Source: Aotearoamyces nothofagi
Taxonomy: Eukaryota; Ascomycota; Leotiomycetes; Leotiales; Tympanidaceae
NCBI GenBank assembly: GCA_015345905.1
Contig: JADDTR010000008.1
Coordinates: 372,001-436,000 of the forward strand
Length of the DNA: 64,000 nucleotides
Direction of reading: 5' to 3'
The notes under the pieces: model-generated
Told to the model about the DNA's origin: nothing
Seen by the model: only the letters and a program-made list of their open reading frames with translations
Database searches by the model: none
Part shown: positions 33,825 to 47,500 of the stretch, in pieces
How the letters are laid out: each line of letters begins with the position of its first letter
Numbering within the stretch: the stretch's first letter is position 1
Made by a program: the position numbers and the translations under genes

Positions 33825-35621
33825 ATGGCGACTCCTGCACGAGATATTACGGCATCGCCCAATAGATCACACCGAACAGTCTCTTTGAGTGTATCTACGT
33901 CTCCTACTAATCGATTCTACTCCCCGCCTTCAAGCTTTGGGGGCCCACAGCTCCAGAGGAGGCCAACGGCCACCTCTGAAAAGCTGCTGAAGCCGTTTGA
34001 TACCCAAGATATCAAGATCCTGTTGTTAGAAAATGTGAACAAGACTGGCATAGATATTCTCGAGGCACAAGGCTACCAAGTTGAATTCTTAAAGACGTCA
34101 CTGCCAGAGGACGAGTTAATTGAAAAGATCCGGTATGAGGCTCATTCTTTGCGGCACCATTTAATTATAGCTAATTTTGGGATATCTTAGAGATGTTCAT
34201 GTGCTTGGCATCCGATCAAAGACAAAGGTGACCGAGAGAGTGCTCCGGGAGGCGAAGAATCTGATTATGGTCGGCTGCTTCTGCATTGGAACAAATCAGG
34301 TCGACCTCGACTACGCTGCTAAAATAGGTGTCGCCGTATTCAATTCCCCATTTGCGAACTCTCGAAGTGTTGCAGAGTTAGTAATTGGCGAGATTATCGT
34401 TCTTGCCCGTCAACTGGGCGACCGGTCATCTGAACTACATGGAGGTACATGGAATAAAGTGAGCGCCAAATGTTGGGAAATACGAGGAAAGACCCTTGGT
34501 GAGTAGACATCACCCCTACACAAAGGCCTGTGGCTGATATAGTTACTAGGTATAATCGGCTATGGTCATATTGGTTCGCAACTGTCAGTTCTCGCGGAAG
34601 CCATGGGCATGCCTGTTATATATTATGATGTCCTCAATCTGATGGGCATGGGAACGGCAAAGCAAGTGCCAACTCTGGAAGCACTACTTAACGCAGCAGA
34701 TTTCGTAACTTGCCACGTACCCGAGCTACCCGAGACTAAGAACATGATTTCTGCTCTACAGTTTGAACAGATGAAGAAAGGAAGCTATCTTATCAACGCA
34801 AGCCGAGGAAGTGTAATTGACATCCCGGCTTTGATAAATGCTATGCGTACCGGGAAGGTTGCCGGTGCAGCATTGGATGTGTATCCTAGTGAGCCTGCCT
34901 CGAATGGAGACTACTTTACTAACAGTCTTAACCCATGGGCCGAGGATCTTCGCAGCCTTAAGAATCTCCTTCTCACACCACACATCGGAGGGAGCACTGA
35001 GGAGGCTCAGAGCGCCATTGGGGTAGAAGGCATGTATATCCTAGATTCCCGAAGTTTATTATATGGTTTTACTGATAGAGTGCCACAGTTGCCGAAGCGT
35101 TGGTGAGATATGTCAACCAAGGTGTCACTCTAGGATCTGTCAATATGCCAGAAATAAATCTCCGCTCTTTAACACTTGATGAACCAAACCATGCTAGAGT
35201 AAGTCAAAATATAGATTTTATTACGCTAATTATTACTAATGTGAGCAGGTCATTTATATTCACCACAACGTGCCTGGTGTACTTAGAAAAGGTAATGTAA
35301 ATTCGGGTTCAAGTGGGACAGATTCTAATTGGTTTTAGTTAACGAGATTCTTGGAGATCACAATGTTGACAAGCAGATAACGGACAACAAGGGTGATGTA
35401 TGTCATTACAGTAGATTTGGACTCATAAAAGAAACGTTCCTGATAACTTTTTTAGGTAGCTTACTTGATGGCCGATATCAGCGATGTCCACCTTGGCGAT
35501 ATTAAGTCAATATCAGAGAATCTCGAGGGTTTGAGCTGTAGGTTTCCTTATTATATGGCAATCTATTTATAGAACCTAGCTAATGTTTCCAGCACGCATT
35601 ATGACTCGCATCCTGTACTAG
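33825..35621 (+). CDS. D-3-phosphoglycerate dehydrogenase
   Basis: Exons 33825..34132, 34191..34498, 34550..35029, 35089..35198, 35249..35291, 35339..35397, 35456..35537 and 35593..35621, 472 aa. First step of serine synthesis: 3-phosphoglycerate plus NAD to 3-phosphohydroxypyruvate. The Ser/Pro/Thr-rich N-terminal 60 residues match fungal Ser3/Ser33. Then come ILLLENVNKTGIDIL, VLGIRSKTKVTE, the NAD-binding LGIIGYGHIGSQLSVLAEAMG, the catalytic ASRGSVIDI and HIGGSTEEAQ with its catalytic histidine, and a C-terminal ACT domain (HHNVPGVLRKVNEIL) that usually senses serine. The third intron begins GCATGT, a GC-AG intron required for IGVEVAEALVRYVNQG. The ACT-domain half is cut into many small exons. 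Confidence 0.96.
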
Positions 35622-36491
35622 AAAGTAGAACACCGATGATCATATTTTGGAATACAGCGCGCCTGATGCGAAGGAGTATGTATCAGGCAGTCTGCAGGGT
35701 TTTCAACACCAGTAGATTAGGATAACAGCTAATGTGAAGATCCCTCAACGGGAGTATCAAAAGTGAAAATAAACAAAAAGCTTGGACTATGTATGTCTAT
35801 GAAAAATTGGTTGATATAAATAGATCATCCGGTCACAAGCTGGTTATCACCTTCTCAAGTCTTACTTATAAATTTAGAGATGCACTAGCAATCTTACATT
35901 TCGTAGGTTGTTTGGTAGCGATATTATTTGAGATACATCTGTTGGTACGGGTTTCTGGGCGGCGAGTACCTGTATTAGAGTGTCTTCTACGTGCAACCAA
36001 TCAGCAATAGATTCTGTAGGTCATTGACGTAGCTTTTTATAGTGGATGACTGCATATGGTCATATTGGAGGAGGACTTCTATCATTGAGAGACAGAAAGA
36101 GTCCATTAATCGATAAACTACGATGTTGATGGCTGGCAATATGTTTTTTCATTCATAAAGCATTCAATTAAAAATCTATGGTGTCCCTTCAAACACCTCG
36201 CCTATTCTCCCAAGATGTCTGCCCACATCCCGAATAACGTGGAGGTCAAACGCCGATCGCAGATTTTTGTACACTTCACACTAGATGGCCTCGGTGAGAC
36301 TATTGATCTAATGACAAATCTCTTAAGAAGAGATATAGACCTTGGAACATGTGCTGTAAAAGAATAATGCACCGGACGAGCGTGTATACCATATACAAAA
36401 GTACGTCTTGCCGCCATATGGCAGAATATCTTCATGAGAAGATCGCCGAGAAATAATACAGCAGAAATGAAGAATGATTAAAACGCCTTAG
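35622..36491. other. Intergenic, convergent 3' ends
   Basis: About 870 bp between the convergent phosphoglycerate dehydrogenase and myosin V genes; no gene recognised. Confidence 0.4.
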
Positions 36492-39400
36492 TTAAGCGCC
36501 ATTAAGGTCGACATCATCGATTAACTCTTGTTCTTCGCCGACAGAGTCGTATTGCTGGGATGGGTATTCGAGTTTCTCTTGTTGCGCAATTGCCTGAGCA
36601 GAAACAATCTCCGCGAGCCGCTTGAGACGGGGAGTTTGGAGCCCTATATACATCAGCTTACGATCCCCTAATTAACGCTTTTAGACTCACATGATGGCGT
36701 GTATGTCTCCAACGCCGTGATGACTCTAGCATCAGCAATCTCGTAGGGCCCACTGTCATCCATATCGACTGCCGTGAGGAGAAGCACATCACTCTTCTCT
36801 GTGACTCGAGAGGCCACCGCTTTCATGATTTCCCCATTTATAGGCTGCTCATAATCTGCGACAAGGTATTGGTTCAGAAGTTTTTGTATCTGGTTTGGAG
36901 AAAGCCTAGATACTTTGTCAGCATATCACCTTAGTGCTAAATTTGTCCAGTACTTACATCCAGCAGATGTCCTGGATAATCTCAATATCGTTAAGCGTAG
37001 CCTTCTTTAGTTGAAGTAGCTTAGTAGCTTGCTGTGAAAAACAGGAGTTAGCTATGAGCATTAAATTTAGTCTACGATACATACCATGAGGTGCTCCAGC
37101 TGAAGTGTTCCTTCTGGCATATCATGGCTCTTACACCATTCTTCGATACGTGTTATGTTGTAATTGATTTGCAGGCCTCTCTTCCACGATAAGAAGTTTC
37201 TCCGCATCAAGAGATCATTAAACGCCGTAACACCGACCAGTCTAAGTAATTCTGTCATTGTCTGGGTTACAATGGAATCCTCGAGGTAATATGTCTTCAT
37301 AGCTTTGAATACATTATTCAAAAGGCTTAGTAAATTGTCCATGCTGAATGCTGGCGTAGAATTTGTTTGTAGAAGTTTGCCGAGAAACCTGTTGCTCTCA
37401 TTCGTGACGAACCCGGGAAGTGACTGCGATTCTATGATTGCTGGAATGATCATCTTTTGAAGCTTTTTCTTGAGGACCTTCATCCATGTATGATAGATGT
37501 TGAATTCCAGACTCTCGAGGTCATGTTTGACAATCTCTAGTAGGCGATCGTATTCGTAATTGTCTGTTTTCTGGGATTCATACCAGTCCTCGGCAAGGAA
37601 TACAAAGGATAGCATCTCATGTACGTTTGAAAGCCAGAAAGCTCCGGGGTTTACAGCGTCCTCTCCATCATGCTGCATAACTTCTTGCTGAATGGATTGC
37701 ATGACATTGGCTAGGAACCTTTCTGATTCCTTGACAAACCCATTATTCCACATCTCAGAAGTAACCAAATTAATAAGGTAAGATGGGAAGAGAACCTCTT
37801 TATCTGTCGGCGGTGGTATCGATCCTGGAGGTGGTATCTTCAAATTGCGGATCAACCCCAAAGTAACCTCCTCATTGAGACCGTCTTCATCTGCGAGGAG
37901 ATTTTCCAGTTCGAATTCAATATTTTCTCCAGGACTGAATGCTCCGATTCCAGACAAGTTCTGGCGGTGTAAATTGCTTCCTGTGATTGCCATCGACACC
38001 GGCCGGGGGTTGTAAGCTGCACTGAATCTGTCGATTTCACGAGGCTCTGCACCGGCACTGCGTCGCTTTGGTTTCTTCGAAGAGACCAAGTTGATCAAGC
38101 CATTGGATGGAAGTTGCACAGTGCTACCATTTGCGGCTTCACCGTTGGTTGAGGCGGGAACAATACGCTTCGCAATCTCCAGTTGGTCCTGCAACTCCGC
38201 AAGCTGTTGGCGCAAGGTCGTCTTCTCCAATTCATGTTCAGAACTGGCTTGCTTAGATTTCTCGAGTTCTAGGCTTGAAACACGGAGAGACTCCCGAAGT
38301 TCTTTCTCTTCATCCTGTAATCGTTTGATATTCGCGGCCGACTCATCAAAGTTTTGCTGCAGCTTCTTCATCTCTTCTTCTGCGGCAGCGAGACGGGCAG
38401 CAGTGATACCTGCTTGGTTAGCTTCCGTCTGCAGTTCCTTGGTGCGAATTTCAAGGGCATTGTGTCGAGTTTTCCAAGACTTGATCTGGTTTTCGTAATT
38501 TTCAACCTGGGTGATAAGATTCTTATTCTCTCGCTTCATAGTTCCAAGTGATTGGGTAAGCTCCACCACTTTGTTTTCGAGCTTGTATGAGATCTGCTTG
38601 AGATCGCGAGCCTCTTCGCGTACTTTCTTGTATCCGCGGCGAGCAGACTTGCCTCGCCACAAACTTTGGATAATGACAATCTTACGTCTATATTGTCTCC
38701 AACTTCTCATTTGTTTTCGTGATCGCCAGGTCCGCTGTATCAGAATTGCAGCGTTGCCCATCCGCGTGTTCATTATTTCTCTTCTACGGAGGAAGCCTTT
38801 TGCAGCAGCTTGCGCAAGAATGACGTTATCACGGATCGCATGGAAACTCTTTCGCTGTTTCTGTCCACGCCATACGCGTTGTATGGTAGTTGCCGCCTTG
38901 ACCTTCCTTGATTCCTGAGCATTTTTCCGCGCAAGGTGCCCTCTCGTCCATGTCTGGAATGATAAGATAGCGCCACGAGCTTCCAAGTATTTGCGACGGT
39001 AATATTTGGCCTTTAAATTCTTCTGGATCATAATAGCACAGTCATTGAGTCTCGTAGTCCGTAGATTTTCAAGGAACGCCAGCATTCCTGCACGGAAGAA
39101 TATTTTTGTTAGGCCAAGTTGATACTTGTCAAGTCCATGCCCACTGCTTGCACCAAGGGCTTTGATGAGAATGGAATTAGCCATCTGACGAATCTCAGAG
39201 GTCCATGACGCTGACGGAACCAGCATGTAATAACGAAGAGCAAATTCCTCATATGTCCACCGCGTTGGGTAGCCGGCAGTGCTGATACGCACCGTCTCAA
39301 GAACACCACATGCTCGGAGCTGGCTCAAAACCATCGGCCCTTCAAATTTCCATGCTTCTTTACTTTCATTCGGTTTGATGCACCGGATATAGTGAGCCTG

Positions 39401-41567
39401 TGTGCTGTTGATGGTATGCATGAGTTCGATCAAGGATGACTTGAAGATGCCACCAAGTGTTGGCTTTCGGTTAACGGCTACACCGAATTTGCGACCAGCA
39501 ACCGGCTTAACAGCATTTGAAGCAGCAGTAGCAGAGTCCTTTTCCCTTACTGCCGAGGCTGCGTCTAGTACTTGGGTTAAGAACGGGTTTGACGATGCTT
39601 TGAGCACAGCCATGTGCTCATCAGGAACAGTGTCACGGTTTTTGTCAATAAAACCATCAGATTCGTATGTGACATCGATTGCATAATGACAGACAGTGAA
39701 CGAGGACTTTCCAAAGCGAGGTTTCTTATAAAACTTGTTCTTGTCTGCAGCGTAATTATGGTGAAGCTTTGTTACGAATTGCTCGTCGGAACCTATTGGT
39801 AATCTCGATTCTTCGTCTAGAAGAGATAATATTCCAAGCTTCCCTTCAATCAAGTCAATGCAGGGTTGGTTGTCGGAAAAATCAATAAAAGTCCAATTGA
39901 TTTGTTCCCTCAAATACTCCTCTTGTTCCAACTTGAACACGTGAGCATTGAACTGCTGCTGCAATTTCTCGTTTGCGTAATTGATACAGAATTGCTCGAA
40001 GGAGTTCTTGGCGAAGTGCTCAAAGCCATAGATATCAAGCACGCCAATGAACGACTTCACACGACTCAAGACATCATCAGTTGCAAGCCCACGGTTGATG
40101 ATTTCCTCCAGCCAGTCAAATAGAGCTGAATAGACGAATTTAGCCACGGAATCTCGGACAACTATAGCTTGCTGCTGAGTTAAGTTGGAAGTAATTTTTT
40201 CGCCTCTAGTGATTAGCTGCTTCTTGACAGTCCATTTAGCAAACTCAATGGCATTGACACCTAGAATCGCACAAGCTCGTTCTAGAGAAGGCTCTGTTGA
40301 AGCAAGAACAGGATCCGTTCGAGAAGCTGTAATCTTGACATTGCCTAGGTGTAATAATGCCGCGAGTAACTTGAAGATCTCAGCTTGTTGAAAAGATGAC
40401 ACTCCAATCGTTGTCAGGGACCTTTTAGTCGCCTCGAACTCTGCTTTGTCATCAACGCCATCAATAACTGGAGCGCTTCCTTGGTTGAGATATTCGAACT
40501 GTTCCACAGGCAAAAGCCCCAACACCTGCCGTTCGCTTTCGGAAGCTCCTGCTATCAACTGGTAAAAGATGTGGTAATTTCGTTCCTTGAGTGGTTGGAA
40601 GACGAGCCTCGATCGCTCTAAAAGGTATGTCCTAATCTTTGCCCCAATTATGTTCATCTTTTGATCGAACATGATCTCTATGTACTTCCCAAACCTTGAT
40701 GAGTTGTCATTACGAGTCGTTTTTGCATTGCCAAATGCCTCCATAATCGGATTTGTGGCAAGGATCTGTTCCTCGGTTTCGCTCATGGCCTCTACTCCTC
40801 GTTTGGTCCGCTTTTCGGGTTGATCTGGAGATTCTCTGGTAGCAAAGTAGCGCATGATATATTTCGCACTGACGGTCTTCCCAGCTCCAGATTCCCCAGA
40901 GACCACAATTGTCTGGTTCTTACGATCCCGTAGCATGTCCCTATTAGCTGTTAGCTTAGGTCTTTTACGTCGCACAAGAGCCACTCACGCAAATGCCTCT
41001 TCAGCGATTGCAAAGAGATGTGGTGCTTGTGTCGCTCGCTGTTTCCCAGCATACACCTGCACCATGCCAGGAACATATAAGGAATCCACGCGTGCGAAGG
41101 GATTCGTAGCTATTAAGACAATACCACTATATGTATAGATTTCCTTCTGGGAGTATCGTAATCGAATTGCTTGTAGGACTAGTTTTATAAGAATTAATGG
41201 GTGATCAGTAGTGACTAGGCAAGGGTCATACCGGCTGGTTCATTAAGATGGGACAAGTTCGTCAGGTCGTCGCTGGCTTCAAGCATTGCCGGGTTCATAA
41301 GAGGAGGGAGAGATGTGGTGTGGTCATCTTCTAGAATTGCTGCAGTCGTTTCTAGAGTCTTGGTCTGGATATTGTGATTAGCCAGTGCCAATAGACATGA
41401 TGAACAGTAAGTAGCATGAATCAAGAACACACCTCTCCATTTGCAAGTTTGAAGACGAGTGTATACTTATCACCATTCGCAGTTTTCGACACTACTTCAG
41501 ATGCCACCCAGCCCTCAGTGGCATCGGGCTGCCATGCCTTCGTGCCAATATCGTAGTTGTGTGCCAT
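36492..41567 (-). CDS. myoE: Class V myosin heavy chain
   Basis: Exons 41433..41567, 41232..41364, 40989..41178, 37085..40940, 36958..37031, 36691..36905 and 36492..36643 (minus), 1584 aa. Actin motor that carries vesicles and organelles to the hyphal tip. SH3-like N-terminus (MAHNYDIGTKAWQPD), then the motor: PLMNPAMLEASDDLTNLSHL, P-loop GESGAGKT, switch I NDNSSRFGKY, switch II DIYGFEHF, actin-binding and SH1 regions ending near residue 780. Six IQ motifs follow (for example AATTIQRVWRGQKQR), then a coiled coil to about residue 1080, and a DIL cargo-binding domain from about 1200 to the end. The whole length and domain order are typical of Pezizomycotina MyoE/Myo2. No anomalies seen. Confidence 0.97.
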
Positions 41568-42753
41568 TGGAACCTCTGCGTAGGGAGGAGAGTGACGTTT
41601 CTTTAGGGTCGGTCAATAGGCAGTAGATGCCGGACGTTGAAGATTGAGGATCGTCGCGCATGTACGGAAGGGAGAGAAGGAAGAAAACGCCCTAAACCAG
41701 TTATACAAGAGAAAGCATCCGCAATATATTCTGCGTGATTTGGTAGACGTCAATAAAATTCTATGTTATAGCTAGGAGATTTGTATTTTGGAGCGCGTTG
41801 GCTTGATTGCTCAATCGCAGCATTTTAGCGAAACTGACATGCAGGGGATATTGAACGCCAATCAGCGAGAATAACCCCTATTTATCGATTTACAGTTTAG
41901 ATCCTGGCGCTTTTCAGGCTACGCAACTAGAAAAATACCACCAACATATAAGATACAACGGTAATAACGTGATGTCGAGGCAGACGCCGAGTACTGTTCA
42001 TTTGCAAAATAGTTCTATTCTACTCTGTATGTCAATGACCATTTATGGTTCTCTTTTTTCTAGTCCAGCATTCTTCGCTACTACACGGTGTGATGTCTTT
42101 CCTAGAACATTCTTTGGCAATACACTTTATTTCCTCGACTTGCAAGCTGAGCGGTTTGTGAGAACGCTAGACTGAATTATCACCTATTGTATACATATAT
42201 TGTATGCCCGCTTATATTATAACTCGTTGATAAATTTCAACATGATGGGTTACCTTATTTAATGCTACTTGCTACCTCGGTTCAGAATGTGATCCTTAGT
42301 TATTAGATAGAGAAGTGTTCAATTGTATATAAAGGTACTTTATGATATAACACGCCACAGTTAAATGAACTATATCATATAATTTGTGAACTCGGCAGAG
42401 TTTCACATTCAAGAGTTAAGTAACCTAGTTTTATTTGAATTCGCCCGCATTTTACAAATTTAGATGTATCTATTTTGCCTGGGGACACTTTGCAGTTACT
42501 AGGCAGCACAGCCGCAAAGAGACTGCAAAGCTTAGCAGCATATTAAAGTCTAACCGGAGGAAAGAGACAAGAGGTTGTGTCATAATGCATGTAAAAACAC
42601 CTATGCAAATTGCAACCTGAAAGTACTGGAAGATTGAAGCAAGACCTTCTTGGTAGCTCGTCTCGAAGACTCGAAGCTGAGCTTGTGAAGATCGAGAGCA
42701 CGTCGTAAAGAGTCAAATCAAATACTCTTTTTCTTCCATAAAATCGCAACCAT
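41568..42753. other. Intergenic, myosin V promoter and NAP1 3' flank
   Basis: About 1.2 kb, AT-rich, no supportable gene or RNA. Confidence 0.4.
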
Positions 42754-44182
42754 CTAGCTCTGCTTGCATTCAGCAGCTTCCTGTTTTGGCTTGGCATTCT
42801 CATCCTATACGAGTCAGCCAACAGTTCGGATTTGAATTTTGATAGAACTAAGTACTCACGTCCTCTTCGGACTCATCATCATCATCCCGGTCCTCACTAA
42901 GGTCATCCTCTTCATCATCATCCTCATCCTCAAAATCGCCCTCCTCTAGGTCATCATCAAGCTCCTCGAATTGAAGAGCCTCGCCTGTAAACCAATCGAC
43001 CGCACGTGGAATGAGTTTCTCCTTGATATCCTCGCCCAACTGGTAGTCCAGCTCGAGACGCTCTTCGATATCTGAAGCAGCATCATCGTCGTCCTCTTCA
43101 GTGGGTGCCTTGGGAGGCGAGAAAAAGTTGAAGAACGACTCTGTGGGGACTGTCTTCTTGACAACGCGGGTTTGCTTCGTATCTATAGGCGGTTAGGGTA
43201 CATTCCAGCAAGCAGGAGATTCAACATACTCTTGTTTCGCTGCTTCTTGCTCTCAACGCGCACAGTTAAGTCCTTGCCAGCCTTCCATTCAATATTGTCG
43301 CCCTCGGCGTGGTCATAGATGAAGTCTCCACCGTAGCCGCTCTCATTTTGATAGAAGTAAGTCTTCGTAATCAATTTGTTAGAGAAAAACTCATTCTCAG
43401 CAAACTCGAAGATCAGGCGGAAGCCGGGTTTGTCCAGGTACTCCATTCTTACGTCAGTGAGGTACTTCAGAGCAACCTCGTCTCTGTCGGTAATCATCTC
43501 TGCAAGTGACACCTGGTTCTTCATGGCAGAGAGCCAAAACTCTGGGATGCCAGACACAACCTCAGTGGACTCCTCAGACTTCTCTACGTCATCGGTATCA
43601 TCCTTCTCTTCGTCTTCCTCGCCGGCCTTGATCTCATCCTCGGTAGGCTCGGCGGCACCGTTAACGATCTTAGCACGCTTTTGATAGAGAGGAGTGAATT
43701 TGGCGAAGTATTTCTTCTCTAGCTCCAAGACCTCTTCCTGAAACTCGGCCTCGAGCTTCGAGTGCTCTTTCTGGACACCCTTTAGGCCAGCAACACGGCG
43801 ACGAACAGGGGTGGGTAAGGACTCGATGTAACCAGAGGATCGTCCGACAAGGGAGCCAAGCTTGCCTTGGATCATCTGAACGAGTTTTGGGTTTTGGGCA
43901 AAAATTGATGCGGCAGCGGCGCGATCAAATTCCTCTAAAGCTTCACATTAGCTACTACACCGACAAAACGAAAGCAAACTAGAGTAAAATTTACCTTCTT
44001 TGATGCTTGAGACTCCTGGTTGTTGAGCGTGAGAGGAGATTGGTGCATTGTTTGCTGGGGTGTTTTGAGGAGTACTAAGATAAACCCGTTCATCAGTATT
44101 GCAAGCTGGCGTGGTTGGGATTGCAGACATACGGTGCCGTTGGGACGTTGTCCAGTCGTTTATTCCTGATCGGCTCAGACAT
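42754..44182 (-). CDS. nap1: Nucleosome assembly protein 1 (NAP1)
   Basis: Exons 44133..44182, 43995..44074, 43230..43934, 42860..43182 and 42754..42804 (minus), 402 aa. Histone H2A-H2B chaperone that shuttles between nucleus and cytoplasm. Start [20 protein letters not shown]; long dimerisation helix around [19 protein letters not shown] fold with [48 protein letters not shown] and [13 protein letters not shown]; then an acidic Asp/Glu tail ending in [16 protein letters not shown], where the cysteine four from the end recalls the prenylation-like end of NAP1L proteins. Divergent to the P5B ATPase with about 360 bp between start codons. Confidence 0.96.
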
Positions 44183-44544
44183 GTTGTTTGAGTTTATTTA
44201 TTCTTTGGTGTGGTGGTATGAGGGAGAGGACTTTGCTAAGTGTACGTCTCTGTTGATCGCGGTTGATCTAGACGTCGGGTGAAATAGTGGAGATGTCAAG
44301 AGGGAGGGAACGTTGGAGGGCGGAAGATTTCAGTTGAGTAAAAGCGAAGCGTAGTTGAGTTTGGTTGGCGTGGGGCGTTGGCTATCACGTGATATATAGA
44401 TAAGCTATCAGTGAGCAAGCGGGCACAGATCTTACCTGAAGATCTGAGATTGCTGATGTGCCTGAGCGATTCGATATGACACTGGACGGATAAGGCAACT
44501 TTTTGAATAATTTCCCACACCTTTGTGTGTGAGTGACTTTTGAT
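44183..44544. promoter_or_regulatory. Bidirectional promoter between nap1 and the P5B ATPase gene
   Basis: The two start codons are about 360 bp apart on opposite strands, so this spacer must serve both. It contains a perfect 12-bp palindrome, TATCACGTGATA, at 44383-44394, with the CACGTG core bound by bHLH factors such as Cbf1. Confidence 0.5.
44383..44394. promoter_or_regulatory. TATCACGTGATA palindrome (bHLH-type site)
   Basis: Perfect 12-bp inverted repeat around CACGTG. The same 12 bases recur at 62541-62552 in the first intron of the EPL1 gene. Function inferred only from the core sequence. Confidence 0.45.
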
Positions 44545-47500
44545 ATGGACGGTTCCGAATCCATAACAGTCAGCCACCCAAGGCGAAGCAGCTTCCAAGT
44601 GACACACCACCCCAATGGGAGCTATGGCAGGCCAATGTATAGACGGGGTTCGAACATGAGCAACTCAAGTTTCATGGATGATGTTGAAATGGCCCATGAT
44701 GAGGTTAGATCTTACCCTTTAGTCAATAATGTCTTTATATAACATGTATACTAGGTCTTTGCGGGTCCAATGTCTGAAAGTGTGCCGACCAGTGCCACGT
44801 CCTTTTCCCATCGTAGAAACAGAGCAGACTCGACTGCCAGCTTTACCTACTTTCCGGATGAAGAAGACGACCAACCCATACCTTCAGACGAAGAGGCTAT
44901 TTTCGATGACGAGGCAGATGATCGCTATGAGGAAGAGTCTGTATACTTAGAGACAGGAGAATTAGCACCCATGAGAAGGATGTCTTCTGCCCACTCGACA
45001 GCCTCTGTGCACGACCGCCTACTTCGAAGCGATAGTATCAGAACTGAAGGTAGCGTACATGGTCATGTTGGCAGAAAGAGTCAGAAAATTTACATCCTCA
45101 ACGAAGATTTGACCATCGTCGTGGCTGGCTTCAAAACGAGTACATTTGGTTTTGCTCTCTACACCATCATATGCATAACCACACTGGGGCTCGGATATCT
45201 TTTACTTCGCTGGCTTCCTCGGTGGCAAGTTCGTCTGATCAGTGTCCCTACGACTTTACGCGATTGCACTTGGGTTGTCGTTGAGAATCAATGGGGTGAA
45301 TTCATAGTTCAGGACGTCAAATGCACTGACTATGGAAGGTCCCTCTCGACAGTTTTCGGTATTACAGAGAAGAATTATGCATTTGCTTACGACGATGATG
45401 ACGATCCTGTACTTTCTAATCTTAGGATTCTTGACTATCGTTACATACGCTTCTGTTTTCATCCTTTGAAGGACAGGTTCGTTTTGAGCAACAGTTGGAA
45501 GGATCCAACATGGACAAATGTCAAGTCTATTCGAGCTGGCATAGATGGTGAAGAGAAGGAAAAGCGTGAACTCGTGTTTGGCAAGAACCTGATCGACATA
45601 GAGCAGAAGACCATCCCGCAGCTTCTTATCGACGAAGCTTTCCATCCATTCTACATATTCCAGATTGCAAGCCTCATCCTCTGGTCTGTGGATGAATACT
45701 ACTACTATGCTGGCTGCATATTTCTCATTTCCCTTGTCAGCATCACTACAACCCTAATTGAGACCAGAATGACAATGAAACGACTCAGAGAGATTTCAAA
45801 GTTTGAGTGTGATATTCGAGTTCTTCGCAATGGTTTCTGGAGATATGTTGCTTCCAGCGAGCTAGTCCCAGGTGACATTTACGAAGTCACAGATCCGGCT
45901 TTGACACAATTCCCATGTGACAGCCTTCTACTTGCTGGAGATTGCATTGTCAACGAAAGCATGCTCACTGGCGAATCCGTTCCAGTATCCAAATCTCCTG
46001 CTAGTGACGAGTCACTCCATATCATGAATCTTGCTGCAACCTCTGTTTCCCCAGAGCTTGCAAGACACTTTCTTTTTTGTGGCACCAAGATCATTCGTGC
46101 GAGACGGCCCCAGGATGATAAGGACGACGAAGCAGTGGCTCTTGCAATGGTCCTACGAACTGGTTTTAATACGACCAAAGGAGCTTTGGTGCGGTCCATG
46201 CTTTTCCCAAAGCCCTCCGGATTCAAGTTCTATAGAGATTCTTTCCGCTACATTTCTGTCATGGGTGGTATTGCAATGATTGGCTTCATAGCCTCATTTA
46301 TCAACTTTTTACGGCTGAAGCTAGCTTGGCACCTTATTATCGTGCGAGCATTGGATCTGATAACAATTGTGGTCCCACCCGCCTTGCCTGCTACTCTGTC
46401 AATTGGCACCAATTTTGCCTTGTCTCGTTTGAGAAAGAAGCAGATATTTTGCATAAGTCCACAAAGGGTGAATGTTGGCGGCAAATTGGACATTGTCTGC
46501 TTCGACAAGACGGGCACTCTGACCGAAGACGGCCTTGATGTGTTAGGCATCCGTGTAGTACAAAGGCCAGTCAACAGGTTCAGTGACATTTTATCAGACA
46601 TACAGTCCTTGCTTCCAGGAACCTCTTACGAGAGAGACCCTACAATTGATTATGATACTCGCAGGGCTGCATTATATACAATGGCAACATGCCATTCGCT
46701 GCGATCAGTTGATGACGAGCTTGTTGGAGATCCTTTGGATCTAAAGATGTTCGAATTCACTAGATGGTCGTTTGAGGAAGGCGAGCAGAAATCTGGTGAT
46801 GTTGATGACGAAGAGAGTAACGGTTTATCACCATCTACAGCGAGACCTCCTGTTGGCATGGAATATGACCTTGATGATAGTGATGGGACTAGTAATGCGA
46901 GTGTAAGTAGATTGCAAACTTAGTTGTTCAACATTCACTGATGATTTATTCGAGAAGTCGCCCATCGAACTCGGTGTTTTAAAATCTTTTGACTTTGTCT
47001 CACAATTGAGGAGAGCTAGCGTTATTGTTAGAAATTTTGGTTCTCAACGCGGCGACATTTATGTCAAAGGGGCACCAGAATGCATGAAAGATATATGCCG
47101 TCCTGATAGCTGTAAGCCCCCCTCTATTTAGAATCTCTTGAAGCATGCTCAAAGACAACAGTCCCGATTGATTACGAAGAACTCCTTGCCTACTACACAC
47201 ATAGAGGATATCGAGTGATTGCTTGTGCAAGAAAGTCAATACCAAAATTAAACTGGGTGAAGGTACAGAAGATGAAACGTAACGATGCAGAGTCAAATAT
47301 GGAGTTTATTGGCTTCATAATTTTTGAAAACAAGCTGAAACCAAGTACGGCCGAAGTTTTGCAGGAGCTAGAGGATGCTGGAATCCGGAAAGTAATGTGC
47401 ACAGGAGACAACATTCTCACTGCGATAAGTGTAGCAAGAGAATGCAATCTCATTGATAGGACAGCTCATTGCTTCGTTCCTCACTTTGCCGAAGGTAGCT

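Noticed and set aside
38091-38918. Long plus-strand frames opposite the myosin V coiled coil and IQ region
   Set aside because: Shadow frames of a strongly conserved gene on the other strand.
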